Part shown: one piece after another, positions 1-13,313 of the stretch
Layout of the letters: each line of letters begins with the position of its first letter
Position numbering within the stretch: the stretch's first letter is position 1
Origin: Dryas octopetala
Taxonomy: Eukaryota > Streptophyta > Magnoliopsida > Rosales > Rosaceae
Direction of reading: 5' to 3'
DNA: 64,000 nucleotides
Assembly: GCA_963921425.1 (NCBI GenBank)
Contig: OY992833.1
Span: 28,010,698-28,074,697, forward strand
Notes under the pieces: generated by a model
Told to the model about the DNA's origin: nothing
What the model saw: the letters and a program-made list of their open reading frames with translations, nothing else
Databases searched by the model: none
Made by a program: the position numbers and the translations under genes

Positions 1-1039
1 CATATACAACACACACATCCATAAATATAACACCAACACATCTACAAATATACCACCAACATCTATTATTGTCAAGGGGTTTAAACTTGACCTCACAAAT
101 TCAAACCCAAGACCCAAAGAACAATATATGAATCTGACATAAAGCTTGAAATACATCCAACCCAAATATCAAATTCAATTCCAAAAACACAAAGAGCAAT
201 GAATTAATCACAAAACTATTAAATCTTCCCAAATTGGTATATGGGTGTACGTGGGTGAAGAAGGAGGGGGAGGAAGAGGGAGAAGGATGAGGTCAAGGTT
301 TGGGGCTGCTGGAAATCTTTTAATTTATTTTTTTATTTTTTTTGAATGATTTTGTTATCTACGTGGCTCTATTAATCCACGTGGAGAAAATGTGCAATCC
401 ACATAATTTAAAAAGTCCAATAAGCAAAAGTAGTCAACAAATGTGGCACTTAACTGGTGGACATTTATTTTTCAAATTAGATCTTAATTTAGGTACACTC
501 TTGAAAAAAATAAAAAGTTATGAACTTGATTGAAATTGCCTATATAGTAAAGTATATATATTGAAATTATGCCTTCATTTTTTATCAATCAAATTTGAAA
601 AAATTAGAATTTAGTCCTTCTAACATTTTTTATTTAGAAAAAACCTTTTGACTTTTTTTTTTCCCAAATAAAGCCCTTTGACCATTGTCTTGTCAAAGAA
701 ATATATCATTATTTTTTCATTTTTTGAGGGAATAGGGTACGAGTTCACCTCATACCTTTCTAGGGTATAAAATATGGTTTGTGGAGATTGTATGTTAGGT
801 TTTAAAACCTAATATAAAGTCGACAAACAGGGCTTGAAAAGAAGTAAAATGCACTGCCGAACACTCGAAAATGACCGCCAAGGGCTCGGCACCTTGTATG
901 TGTAAAAAAAATTAAAACGAATGAACCAATATTAATATGTAATATGGAATAGTTACAATATTATTGATTTTTAGTTATAATTTTAAAAGTCATATGGCTT
1001 TAGTCAGTAAATTGTTAAATTAAAACACTTAAATGGAAG
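1..1039. other. intergenic, AT-rich, no gene seen
   Basis: AT-rich sequence without a credible coding region; the short open frames have no splice context and no family resemblance. A GC-richer patch near 850-895 contains the words CACTGCCGAACACTCG and GGGCTCGGCACC, which look like a fragment of a dispersed repeat. The last eight bases (1032-1039, AATGGAAG) are the left target-site duplication of the MITE that follows. Confidence 0.6.
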
Positions 1040-1533
1040 TAGAGGTGTCAAACGGGCCGGTCTGGCTCGGCCTGACCCATTTAAGTTGAGCCCATCGTGC
1101 TTTCGTGCTGTGCTTGGGCCGACCCATATAGTTAAGACCTAAGCCCGGCACGGCCCACGGCCCGCGGGCCATTCGTGCTCGTGCCGTGCCTTAAACGGGC
1201 CGGCCCACAGACTTTTATTTTTTATTTTTTTTATGGTGATAAAACTAATGTTATGATTTTTATTTATTTATAATTAAATATTAACATTATTTTACATAAA
1301 AATTGAATATTTTTGTTAAAAAGTTCTCTAAAAATGTAAAAAACAATATTAAAATAGTCTTGCCTAATTTGGACCCATTTCGTGCTCGTGCCGTACTTGG
1401 CCCGTGTCGTGCTCGTGCCTAATGGGCTAAAAACTTCGACCCGACCCGACCCGGCCCATTTAATCGTAATGTGCCGTGCCTATTTTAATCGTGTCGTGCC
1501 GTATTGTACTCCGATCGGCCCGACCCACCTCTA
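1040..1533. mobile_element. hAT-type non-autonomous element (MITE), 494 bp
   Basis: The element begins TAGAGGTG and ends CACCTCTA, a perfect 8-bp terminal inverted repeat. It is flanked by the identical 8-bp direct repeat AATGGAAG at 1032-1039 and 1534-1541. An 8-bp target duplication and this type of terminus are the hallmarks of hAT transposons. The subterminal parts are unusually GC-rich for the region and packed with GGGCCGG, CGGCCC and CGTGCCGTGCC words in both orientations, while the centre is AT-rich. No transposase frame is present, so it is non-autonomous. The boundaries and duplication are seen directly; the superfamily call is inferred from them. Confidence 0.85.
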
Positions 1534-1541
1534 AATGGAAG

Positions 1542-2887
1542 TTTCTCATCAAATTATTGCTTTCATATGGAAGAGGGTTTCTTCGTAATTTTGGAATTCT
1601 CTCATTTTTGTTTACGCAAAAATAAATTCAGTGTCCTTGTGGTTGGACAGTTCCTTGATTCAGACTCCACGTGCGGTGCTCTTTATCATTCAATCCATAA
1701 AGACAGTGTAGGCCGGAGGTGGGCCCCAATCTCCCAAATCAAAAAAATTTAGAGTCTCATTGGTAAAAAAAAAAAGATGATCAAGTGGCTCCCATCGCAT
1801 TCATGTAATCATTGCATTTTGCCTTCGCATCTTTAATTGCTCGATCTTTAGCCTCTTCATCTTTGGGACTCTAATTTCTTCAAATTCCCTTGGAAATCGA
1901 CCACCGTCAAAATTAGATTTTTTTTTTCCCCACCATTTGTGTTCTTCTACAAGTAAATGCATACCCAAAAGAAAATTTGAAGTCTTTTAAATGATGAATA
2001 ATTTATGAATAAGTCTCTACCTTTCAAATGATCAAGTGAAAGTCCAACATTTTCTGGGTCCTTTATCCTAGACATGTGAGCCACTGTGCGCAAGATATAT
2101 ATATATGTGGTCCTCATCCCTCAACTCAATGAGGACAGACTTTGATTTTGAAAGTTCAAATTCTAAAATTTGCTTTTTCTATAAAGAAATTATAAAGCTG
2201 TTTATAAGTAGCTAATATTAATAATTTTTTGCATTGCTACCAAGTAACAAGGTTACAAAGCTTATTTAGAAGAAAGAAACTATATATATATAGGTTACGT
2301 ACAATTTATACAAAACGGCATTTGTGAGAGTTTAGCATGCATGCATTGTATAAGCCATGCATATAGCAAGCAACAATTAATATTAATAATCGTGTGCTCT
2401 GATTTTAATTAATAAGAACACCAAAGTCCAATCATCTCTCAAATCTTTCCTCAAATTTAAATTTGGGGATAAATGACTTAAAACTCACTCTCAATCCTTC
2501 CTCAAACTCCATCTAAATTTGAAATTTTTCTAAATTGTACCCAAATCAATTAAGTTGTGTAAGATTTTTGAGGGAAAATTTATGAAGGTAAGTAAATTTT
2601 GGAGGGAATAAATAAATGATATTTTAAAGATAAAATGGGTATTTTCAAAAAGATTTGGGGAAAACTTTAACCTTACCATTAGAGTATCCATCTCTAAATT
2701 TAAATTTTCACTCAAATTTATCATTTAATTGAAAAAATACATAGGAAAATAATTGGAGATGATCTAATGTAATTAATGAAATTCCAAAGCCACACAATCT
2801 TGCCTTTCAGCAGTTAAAAAAAAAAAACTGTTGTAAAATAGTTGATATATATCTAGAGAACTTTATAGAACTCTGAGAATCTCTATC

Positions 2888-2941
<54 letters not shown>

Positions 2942-5900
2942 CATGTGGGGCGTACGTACGCACCCAATGTGTCTAACAGGCTCAAGAGTCAATTAGTGTA
3001 AGTAAAAGGGCGCAAAAGGAAAAGAAAAAGGGCAGAAATAGAAACACATAATATTGCAATACAATGACTAGGAACAATTACGTTTCAACAACCAACATAC
3101 CTAACTAATGATAAATCGATTTGCATGCCAGCATGCAGAAAAGAAATCTTACATGCAAATGGCACTAATAGCAGTTGGCACTCGACATTGACACTTCCTA
3201 ATTAAGATATCATTGTCTTCGACTTTCGATTAAACGTCTCATTTGATTTGTACTAAAATTGATTCATTACCTAGAATGACATGTTATTAACTTATTATAT
3301 AGTGACTAGCTCATGTCACTCATATATATGCCATACATGTATGTACATAATCACGTTGCACAAAAACCCTAATTGGACTAGCTATTACCAGTGATGATTT
3401 TAGAAGCATTTGGATATAGAATAGTGCTTAATTATAAACACCAAAATTTTTGTGACAGTAACACGGCACTAGAAGTGGGGACAACTCTTGATAATTAAGA
3501 AACCCTTTATATAGAACTAGGAAGAGGGTGAAAGCTAGGTCAGGTCTTGGCCTCACCATAAACAAGCCATATGGCCCTCATAGTCATATATGATATGCTA
3601 TTGTGGCTCTATCTCCAACATCGCAAAGCTTGAAGCCAATTACTCTTTGAATAAGGGATATGGAAATAAATATCTATATATATGGACCATTGGATTAATA
3701 ATATTACTTGATAATGATTGCCAAGAAACCACGTGCCTTGCTACCTATCTATGATGTCGGTGATCGATGAGTTGATGGCTTACCCTCCACATTGGCTAAT
3801 CAATCATATAAACAAATTTGTCGGAATGTTGGTGGTTGGCCAGCTATAAATAAATCATTTTCGTCCTATTTTTGGCCAAGCCAGTCCCTTTTTTTCAAAG
3901 TTTCAAATTCAATTACGATTCATCGATCTATAACATATTGAAGCTAGTTTTAATATTGTTACCTTGGAACCAAAATTCAAAGTCAATAAATTAAGGAGAC
4001 CTTGGTACTAGAAAATGTATATATGTTTATGGCCCTTATGTATGTTGTTTAAAGAACCTGAATTAACCTTAGTCGTTCATGCTCATGCAGAACTACATTA
4101 ATTAATAAGTTTCAATTATTTCCATACAGGCGAGCAATTGATTTCTAAACACACGTACATAACTTACTCGCATCAGTTTTTTTTTTTTGACGAATTAGAA
4201 AGAATTTTTACATGTGACCATCACATATGACATTATTCTCACAACCTTATGGATGTAGATTTAATCATATCAAAAAGATGTTATATGTATGTAATCATGA
4301 AATACAATAATTTTTCATAATATTGATGTATAAATGAATTATTAATTATATATGAAAATGCTAACATGCAGACACTGTATGTGTATGTGATGATTTTTGA
4401 ATATGAGATGGAGGTTCATCTTTTTCATTTTTATAGATTTTGGGTCACTAAATCTGACTGCATACAGTACAGTGCCGAAGTGAATTATACAAACGGAATA
4501 TTAGATTAAAAAAAGAATTTGAGAATTAGGAAAGAATGGCAGGTTGGCATGCACAGTCCTAATTGAATGACAGCTGGTTGGATAAGAAGGGAAATATAAT
4601 CATGAGTGTACTCTTTTAAGCCAATGTGAAGAATCCAAGTGTGTGTTCCGTACTCTGCACAAAAAGCAATGCATTTAAGCATTTGTGGGTCACTGGACTC
4701 GATCATTCCAAGCTCTTATTACTTTGCGGTGACCTTACCTAGTTACCTTGTAGCTAGAAGCCTACTGTGATATATATATATATATGGGTCTCTCATTCTC
4801 ATATGCTTTCTTGTTTCTTCTTCCTCCTTTCATAATTTTGAGGTCTTTGTCAAGACAAGTATGAAGAGGACAGCCTCGCTGATACGTTATTTAATTATAT
4901 TAAATATATCTTGAGTTTAAGTATTTAGAGGTGCTGAAGTTCGAAAATGGACGAGAATGCAATAAAGGCTAGTAATTTGTCTTCATTGTCAGAGGAGTGA
5001 TTGGTGAGGTGTCCAATTTAATTATGTTAGGTAGCAGGTCAAAATTGAAACATGAACAATCAGTAAGTGATCGATTAACACAGACACTGCCATCCGATTA
5101 AGCTTTCGTTCATTCGCAATCGCAACACATTTGACATTATTACAAACACAGCTGATCGAGCTACTACAGACAAAGTCAATTGCAGCGGTCGAATGGTAGA
5201 GAGGGAGTGGGCTCCACGGTCCAGCTCAGTTAATGGAATGTCCTTCTCCAGTCCAGCTCAGTTAATTTCTCTACTTGTACATTAATCTCGCTTATAAAAT
5301 TGTATTAACTTTATATTTAATCAATAAGTATAATATACATAATTTTATAAAATCAACAGTACAAATTCAATCTTAATTCAACTAATTATTCCTCCCCTGA
5401 CCCCTCATTAGGTTCCTCCCAAGATTTAGGGAAGTTATTATTCCCGCTCGTTACTGACATTAAAGATAGATTTAAAATGTAGTGGCAGTTGGGTCACTTC
5501 ATGTTTGACTTTTGTTCCCTGCTTGGTCTTTTTGGACTCAACATGTAATGTATTTCAATCGGGCTGGGCTTTGATTGGGCTGGCCCGCAATACGCAAACT
5601 TCCACCATTTGGTATTAACATCCCCTCACCTCAATCATTACCATTTACAAGTCTTGAAGAAATGTTGACGATGAAGCTCCAAGCCTCCAACTAGACGTTT
5701 ATTAGCTGATTTTATTTTTTATTTTTTATAAAAGAAAAGAGTTATTATGGTTCGTTTATTAGTTTAGATAATATAATATGAAACCTATAAATTGAATATT
5801 TGTATGTCATAGTCGGAACGATCATATCTAGATTTGGGCAATGATTTGATGTGAATTGCCCACCAATAATTTCAACAAGTAGTCATAATCTGTAAGTATG

Positions 5901-6964
5901 AAAACACGGTGCATATTGTATGTTTTTGGGTCCCCCTAAGTTCATAATTCAAACCAGTTGCCTGCCATGTGATTGACTATGGTGTAAATTACGGGGTCCT
6001 TATAATGCTATTGGGAGACGTCATTGTTCTTATCTAGGACGATACTCCAATAAATGTGAGTTTTCCTATCCCAAAATCTTTACCTATTACAATTTACAAG
6101 TCTTTACCTATTACAAGTGTATAACTGTATATATTGTTTTTGTCTTTCTCTTACATTATGTGCTAGATTACGTGATGCAAAATAAACATAAAAAAAAATA
6201 TATACTCATTATATAAAAATTAATCTCGTATGTGCGTGTGAAATGACCACCGGTACATTTAGTTTTTATTGGATCTGGATGAAGATGATGACTCACTGAA
6301 AACTTGCTAAAAACTAATACAAGGATTGAAAAAGAAAACTGAGAAATTGAAACTGAGGAAGATTATGGGCTTGGTTTATTCTTCTTATTGGATTTGTATG
6401 AGAATCTTTTTAGTTAGGTAGACAGTAGATAGTGAGAGAATCGGGTTCTGATGAGTTGGGGACTTGTGGGTTTCCATAGCAGCCTATCTGTCAAATAAAT
6501 CTCCATGATAAAAGAAATACTTCTATAATTCTATTGCAATATGCCATACTACATTTTATTGGGGGGAGAGAGAGACCCTTTTTTTTGTTAGAGAGAGAGA
6601 GGGAGACCCTTTACTTCCTAAAAGATTTACATAAAAATTGCACAGGTCCTGCCTTTTCTTAAAACTTATCTTCCCTATTATTTGCACAGGCAACCATTCT
6701 GAAGGGAGGTAGAAGTAAGTGAAAGGGAATTACCACAATGTCAAAAACTGGCACATCTAACAATTGGATGCTAATTTTACCATGTCTGACAGACTGACAC
6801 GTACACAACCAGAAAACGCTAATTTGCAAACGTCATACATCCCTGAATGAAGGCAAATAGGACACAAAAGATTTCACCTATTCTGAAAAAATCCTTCTAG
6901 GTATGAACACCAAAGAGATTTAAGACTGCCTAATAATGTGGAGTACGTATCAGTCGAATACATA
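1542..6964. other. long intergenic stretch, no gene seen
   Basis: About 5.4 kb of AT-rich sequence with no coding region that I can support. It holds a GA microsatellite (2889-2938), short TA runs (about 2095-2105 and 4771-4784), a possible remnant of a fold-back element around 2410-2770, and a cluster of site II-like words (TGGGCT, TGGGCTGG) near 5556-5592 that is not next to any visible gene. The right end is the 3' flank of the minus-strand MOG1 gene. Confidence 0.55.
2889..2938. repeat. (AG)25 microsatellite
   Basis: An uninterrupted dinucleotide run of about 25 AG units. It is preceded by CTCTATCT and followed by GGGACATG. It is a likely polymorphic marker. An open frame crossing it on the minus strand reads as a serine-leucine run and is an artefact of the repeat. 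Confidence 0.97.
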
Positions 6965-9945
6965 TCAGGCCACAGAACCAAAAAGATCCCAGTTATTGAC
7001 TTTGAAGGTAGAGACAGCGAGTTTAAAGACTTCAGCCACTGGCGTATATCCAGACTGCACTGCAGGAACAGCAAGACCAGCCCCCACTGTGCTAGCACTT
7101 TCACTCAAAGGACTGCAACCAAAATAACATATGCGTATGAATGTCATAGAATGCATAATTTTCAAATAATCTGCACCATTAGACAACCCATGTATTAACA
7201 TGCATATTTTTCTCTTCCTGATCTGAATGAACTCAACCACAGTAGAATTTAAAGCCATAGCAACCATATTCCTTTTTCACCATCATTTATGATAAGGATA
7301 AAATAAAAAGAGAGAAACTATTCACTATTATTTTGCTTGTGGCAGAGTCTCACAAGAGTTTTTCTTTTTTTCTTTTTTGTTTTCCCCGAGGAGATTTTCA
7401 TAGAGATCAAATTAAGCCAAACTTCTTACAGGCAAGCAAATTATGATACTACAAAGAATAAAAGTAAATATTAAATAAGATCCCAGGGAAGACTCCCTGG
7501 GACCTCGATTCCTTAAGGTGTTAAGGGATTAAATGGGTGGGATCTTTTGTAACACAAGCTTATGTTCACTTTATAGTACTAAGCCCAAACTAAGCCCATC
7601 ATCCTATAGTACCCTTTTTTTCCTTTTAGTTGCGTGAAGTCAAAAAAACAAACTGCTGATTAAAGAATATGGAAACTAGACATAAGAAGGCATGCACTAC
7701 CTCCTACTAGATATGGTGCAATCAGCAACGATAGCACCCTACGTATTCAGGAAGGCATACTACAGTCACTTCTACAAGATCTTTCCATAAATACTTGTGT
7801 AAAAATCTGGTAAAACCTCTGTGCCAGTAAGCATACAAAATTCATGACTATCTTGTTTCCAAGAGACAATTTCTTTATTGTATTCAGAGGAAGGAGTTGG
7901 AAAATATTTTGGTCACTAGCAAAAATAAAATTATTGTGGCAACTCACTCTTAATACTTACTTTATATGAATAGGCTCATACGCAGTAATTAGCACATCTG
8001 TATTAACTTCCTTAAGTCGCAGATTTGCCACATAGACCTGCAGGACTCAAAACAATAAACCCTGGTTAGCATACGTGTCAAGATGAACCTGAATGAGGAT
8101 CCTGAAATAGCTTAGTACACTGGAGAATACAAGAAAAAAACATACCCTCACAATATTTTGTGCTTCCCTTCCTTGCCGGCCCTTGGAAATGGCCTATATT
8201 GAAGAGTGAAAAAATTTAGATGCAAAATATGATCCAAAGCAGATGGCATGCAAACACACATACACACAAAGAGGGGAGGCAGGGAGGAAGAGAGAATCAA
8301 GAAAAGTACTGCTGTTTATAAGGTTACTAAACTAACATGAATTAGTGTTCAAGAGTCAAGAAAAAAAATGCTGTTGTATGTCCTAAATAGTTTTAAAAAT
8401 AACAAAAAAAAAAAAAAAAAAAGCTTCCAACATCAGTAATTTGCAAAAAATAACTATTACTTTAAAAATCCAATCCCGAGGGAGTGGGGGATTGAATGTT
8501 ACCTAAACATACACCACGGGCATAAACATAGCCAAATTTTAAGGCTACTTTATCAAACGAGCTGACAGATAAGCATCAACTCCTTCTACAATACTGAGAA
8601 ACTTCACTATCAAAATTTACATGGACAAACTTAAAACTACAATAGGATGTGCTACAAAGCTAATACAATGGTGCAGTAAGGAAAATCTAAGAATAATTAG
8701 ATATATGCGTCTTCCAAAATTCAATACAGAGAGTGAATGCTAAAACAAGTGTTTCTATGAATTTCATACTTGCATATTTTTTTGCTTTTACTATTCTTTA
8801 CAGTTGAAACCCTGAACTTAGATTTTCAATTCCGATAAGTACTTATTGTGAAACCCTTTTGAAATCCTAACCAACAATCAGTCACTGGGTGGAAGTAAGA
8901 TGCCATGACAGCGAACCATATAGTAATAAAGTAACACTCAATACAAATGGATTGTCATAAATAATCACACAAAACAGACCAGGCCAATCAGATCTAAGAA
9001 TGATTTAGCACCAAAAATATTCCGAACGAGAAAATTGCAATACTATGGACAACACAAAGCAGGGCAAAAAGGCAAAAGCCAAACCCGTAGGCAAGTAAAA
9101 AAATTGGCAATAAAATGCAGCTTATATTGCATACCATTTGGCCAACTGCAGTTGTAACCACAGCAGGTATGTTCCTAAAACATAATTCAGGGGCCTCAAC
9201 TACTCCTGACTGCTCAATCACCTGATGATAATTGGGAAAGAAAATGTTAATTACAACCGCTAAATAGATAAATCAGCTGCAAAGGAAGAGGATTAGTAAC
9301 ATCCCCCTCCTTCAATATCGATTTGGCAATTACTATGGAAAAGATGGATGAGCATAAAATTGAGCAAAACGACAGATATCCCATTCCAATTGGAACTCAT
9401 ACTCACAATGTGCTTGAGAAACTGATGAATCAAATAATTGGGTATAGTATGAATAAAACAATACAGAAGATACAGAAGATAAGAATTACCATGCTTCCGT
9501 CAGCATCTTGTTCAGTGGCAAGGTCTTGAAGAAACCAGGTAGCGCTTCCATTATCGGCAACTTCATGCTTAAGTTCCAATAGCTCAAAGATCAAGCTCTC
9601 ATCCCGTGCAGGATCCACAAACACCTCCTTTAGAAACCCACCCAAAAAACAAGCATTGAATAACATGAAACCCATTAACACAGACAACATGAAACAAGTA
9701 TAAGGTTTAAAGGCATTAAGCCACCATCCATTAACCAACCTGGTGATCAGGAACTTGCCGAATGTTGCTCACATCCTACAATCAATTTTGACACCACCCC
9801 ATAAGCCATTGAACAGAAGAAACCCAAAATTTGAAACACAAAGATGAAAGCAAAAACAGGCAAAACCAACCTGAAACCTCTCAGGGAAGGTGCTAAAAAT
9901 GGCACCGCCGAACAAAGGGCGCGCCGAATAGATATCTTGGGTCAT
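6965..9945 (-). CDS. MOG1: MOG1-like Ran-binding protein (Mog1/PsbP fold)
   Basis: Seven exons on the minus strand: 9871-9945, 9740-9775, 9490-9627, 9135-9221, 8146-8193, 7961-8037 and 6965-7112, encoding 202 residues, the usual MOG1 length. Known members bind the small GTPase Ran and promote nucleotide release, supporting nuclear transport. Diagnostic stretches are RPLFGGAIFSTFPERFQ at the N-terminus, VPDHQEVFVDPARDESLIFE, the central TWFLQDLATEQDA and the C-terminal FKVNNWDLFG. All introns begin GT and end AG and keep the frame. The ATG at 9945 is chosen because the upstream in-frame codon at 9966 is TTG. The first two introns are short (95 and 112 bp); introns 4 and 6 are about 0.9 kb. The gene diverges from CUL3, with 713 bp between start codons. 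Family assignment is confident; the exact biochemical role in plants is from family knowledge only. Confidence 0.93.
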
Positions 9946-10658
9946 TTTATTAGAACACGGAGACAAGCAGCGACGTCGTTTCTGCTATGGAAGCTTCTGA
10001 AGTTCGTGGGTTCTGCTTCCGCTAACTGCTGTCTATATATAACCGTGCAGTTGCGTGAATTTGCAGTTGCTTGAATTTGACGACTGCTTAATTCATAAGC
10101 CAAGGGATGAAGGAGAAGAAGAATAGTGGCGCTATTATGGGCTTGGGGCCAAGGCTCAGGCCCAAGCTCAAGGGGATGACTTGTGGGCCGACCATTGGTC
10201 CATTTGGGAAAAAGGATAGGGGCTTTACTTTCATGGACGCGCCGAAAATATTTGACCACGAAACGTACCAGAAGAGACAAAGGCAACAAAGAAACGTTTC
10301 GGTACTTTAAGGGGAAGCGAATGGGAAAGCCCAAAGTTTGGTGTTTCCCCAATAATCAAATCAAATGGTAAACTATCCCAAACCACCCACACAAGCCACT
10401 CCTTTGCTTGTCTCCGTACCCTTCAATTTTTTCTTGTATAATTATATATATATATATATAATTCCGCATAAAAAAAATAAAAAATAAAAACCTCCCCAAT
10501 CAATTTTGATTTCAATTCCCCTTCAACGTCTCTGTCACGCGGTAAATCTCGCCGGTGGTCTCCGATTCCATCGTCATCGAAGAAGCTCCGAATTGGGTGT
10601 TTCAGGTTTTGTGATTCGGATTTCAGAATTGGAAAAATAAATTACAAGGAAAAAATCG
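9946..10658. promoter_or_regulatory. shared divergent promoter region, MOG1/CUL3
   Basis: This 713-bp space between the start codons of two head-to-head genes must hold both promoters and 5' UTRs. It has several site II-type words (TGGGCT at 10138-10143, GGCCCA at 10158-10163, TGGGCC at 10183-10188), typical of plant housekeeping promoters. A TA run lies at about 10444-10461. The CUL3 leader is pyrimidine-rich from about 10500 and contains an upstream TCTCGCCGG patch. Positions of the transcription starts cannot be read from sequence alone. Confidence 0.55.
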
Positions 10659-13313
10659 ATGAGTAACCAGAAGAAGAGGAATTTTCAGATAGAGGCGTTC
10701 AAGCACAGAGTGGTGGTGGATCCCAAATACGCAGACAAGACCTGGAAGTTGTTGGAGCATGCAATCCATGAGATTTACAATCATAATGCCAGTGGCCTCA
10801 GCTTCGAAGAGCTTTATAGGTTCGCTCTCTTCCATTTCCATTTCTTTTATTCTCTAATTTCATGTATTATTATCTTTCTGTTTAAAATTTCACTTGCTTC
10901 TGTTGCGCGCTATGTAACCATATGCTTTAGTATTTAGATTGCTTTGTTTTTTGTTTCGCGATTTTAGATTGTATTCGAAATTAGTCAAAATTGCTTGTGC
11001 CGTGCTATGCCCGCAGAGGTAGACCTCTGTAGATTACTGAGATAGTAAGAGGCTTTTGATGCAATGGTTTTCGTTGGTGCTTTTATGATTTTAGTAAGGA
11101 AATGAAATATCAAATGGTAATCGTTTCAGTGCCTTGAATCCATGAAGAGATTGAGTATGATATTGCCCTTGGAATTAGGAGAGAGTGAATTGCTATTTTA
11201 GAATTTTGTGTTTTTTTTTTTTTTGTGAGAATGGATTCTCACGTTACTAATGTGATAATTGTTTTATGGATTTAGAAATGCCTACAATATGGTGCTTCAC
11301 AAATTTGGTGAGAAGCTTTACTCTGGACTGGTTGCAACTATGACTTCTCATCTTAAAGAAATATCGAAATGTATTGAAGCTGCTCAGGGAGGAATGTTTC
11401 TCGAAGAAATGAACAGGAAATGGACCGATCACAATAAGGCGTTGCAAATGATTCGAGACATACTGATGTACATGGACAGGACTTACATTCCAAGTACCCA
11501 GAAAACCCCTGTTCATGAGCTTGGGCTGAACCTTTGGAGAGACAATATTATCCATTCTAGCAAGATCCAAATGAGGCTTCTAAACACACTTCTTGAACTA
11601 GTACTTAAAGAGCGGACTGGTGAAGTTATCAACCGGGGGCTGATGAGGAATATAATTAAGATGCTAATGGATTTAGGTCCTTCAGTTTACCAAGAAGACT
11701 TTGAGAATCCTTTTCTTGAGGTTTCAGCTGAATTTTACAGGGGTGAGTCTCAAAAATTTATTGAGTGCTGTGATTGTGGGGATTATCTGAAGAAGGCTGA
11801 GAGGCGCCTGAATGAGGAACTGGAGAGGGTGACACATTACCTGGATGCGAAGAGTGAAGCCAAGATAACTAATGTGGTGGAGAAGGAGATGATTGCAAAC
11901 CACATGCTGAGACTTGTCCACATGGAGAATTCAGGTTTGGTGAACATGCTTCTTGATGATAAGTACGAAGACCTTGGAAGAATGTACAACCTGTTCCGTC
12001 GGGTTGCCAGTGGTCTCTCTACAATACGAGAAGTGATGACTTCTCATATCAGGGAAATAGGTAAACAGCTGGTTACTGATCCAGAAAGGTTGAAGGATCC
12101 AGTGGAATTTGTCCAAAGGCTCTTGGATGAGAAGGATAAGTATGATAGCATCATTAGATTGTCTTTCAACAATGACAAGACATTCCTGAATGCTTTAAAT
12201 TCCTCTTTTGAATACTTCATTAATCTGAACGCTCGCTCACCTGAGTTCATTTCACTGTTTGTTGATGACAAACTTCGCAAAGGTTTGAAGGGGGTCAGTG
12301 AGGAGGATGTAGAAATTATTCTTGACAAGGTGATGATGTTGTTCCGTTACTTGCAGGAGAAAGATGTATTTGAGAAATATTATAAACAGCATTTGGCAAA
12401 GCGGCTTTTGTCTGGTAAAACTGTCTCCGATGATGCAGAGAGAAGTTTAATAGTTAAGCTCAAGACAGAATGTGGGTACCAATTTACTTCAAAATTAGAG
12501 GGCATGTTTACAGATATGAAAACATCCCAGGATACAGTACAAGGGTTTTATGCAAGTCATCCTGAGCTAGGGGATGGCCCTACATTGACTGTCCAGGTTC
12601 TGACAACAGGGTCTTGGCCCACTCAACCTAGCGTGACATGCAACCTTCCAGCAGAAATGTCAGCACTCTGTGAGAAGTTCCGTTCATATTACCTTGGGAC
12701 CCATACAGGTCGGAGATTGTCCTGGCAGACTAACATGGGCACAGCAGATATAAAAGCTACATTTGGTAAGGGCCAGAAGCATGAGTTGAATGTTTCCACT
12801 TACCAAATGTGTGTCCTGATGCTGTTTAATAATGCCGATCGACTTAGCTATAAGGAGATTGAGCAGGCCACAGAGATTCCTGCTTTAGATTTGAAGAGGT
12901 GTCTGCAGTCCATGGCTTGTGTGAAGGGAAAGAATGTTCTTCGGAAAGAACCTATGAGTAAAGACATTAGTGAGGATGATGCTTTTTTAGTTAATGACAA
13001 GTTCACGAGCAAGTTGTACAAGGTGAAGATAGGAACTGTGGTTGCACAGAAGGAATCAGAACCTGAAAAACAAGAGACTCGCCAGAGAGTGGAGGAGGAC
13101 AGAAAGCCCCAGATTGAAGCTGCGATAGTGAGGATTATGAAGTCAAGGAGGGTTCTGGATCATAACAATATAATATCCGAGGTCACAAAGCAGTTGCAAG
13201 CACGATTCCTGGCCAACCCAACAGAGATTAAGAAACGCATTGAGTCCCTGATTGAGCGGGACTTTTTGGAAAGGGACAGTACAGACAGAAAATTGTATCG
13301 GTATCTTGCCTAA
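10659..13313 (+). CDS. CUL3: cullin-3, scaffold of BTB-type ubiquitin ligases
   Basis: Two exons, 10659-10819 and 11276-13313, join in phase 2 to give 732 residues, full length for plant CUL3. Cullin-3 bridges BTB-domain substrate adaptors (N-terminus) and the RING protein RBX1 (C-terminus) in CRL3 E3 ligases of nucleus and cytosol. The N-terminal word NFQIEAFKHRV marks the cullin-3 branch, whose N-terminal tail contacts BTB proteins. Cullin repeats fill roughly residues 20-370. The cullin homology region includes YYKQHLAKRLLSGK and YQMCVLMLFNNADRL. The neddylation site is the lysine in IVRIMKSRRVLDHN, residue 676 by my count, and the protein ends in LYRYLA as cullins do. The 456-bp intron and an almost intronless remainder match the two-exon layout known for this gene. 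The large second exon has no stop or frameshift. Confidence 0.97.

Noticed and set aside
2410..2770. Possible old fold-back element ending in GGAGATGATCTAATG
   Set aside because: The right end resembles a common plant MITE terminus and part of the left side (CAATCATCTCTCAAATC) could pair with it, but pairing is patchy and I could not find a target duplication or clear borders.
2807..2992. Minus-strand open frame with a Ser-Leu run
   Set aside because: It is a translation of the (AG)25 microsatellite with no splice context or family resemblance.
7475..7545. Small hairpin AAGATCCC...GGGATCTT in MOG1 intron 6
   Set aside because: The stem is short, an inner CCCAGGGAAGACTCCCTGGG palindrome explains most of it, and no flanking duplication was found.
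9942..10352. 136-codon minus-strand frame upstream of MOG1
   Set aside because: It spans the divergent promoter in a frame different from MOG1 and has no recognisable domain; the promoter explanation is simpler.
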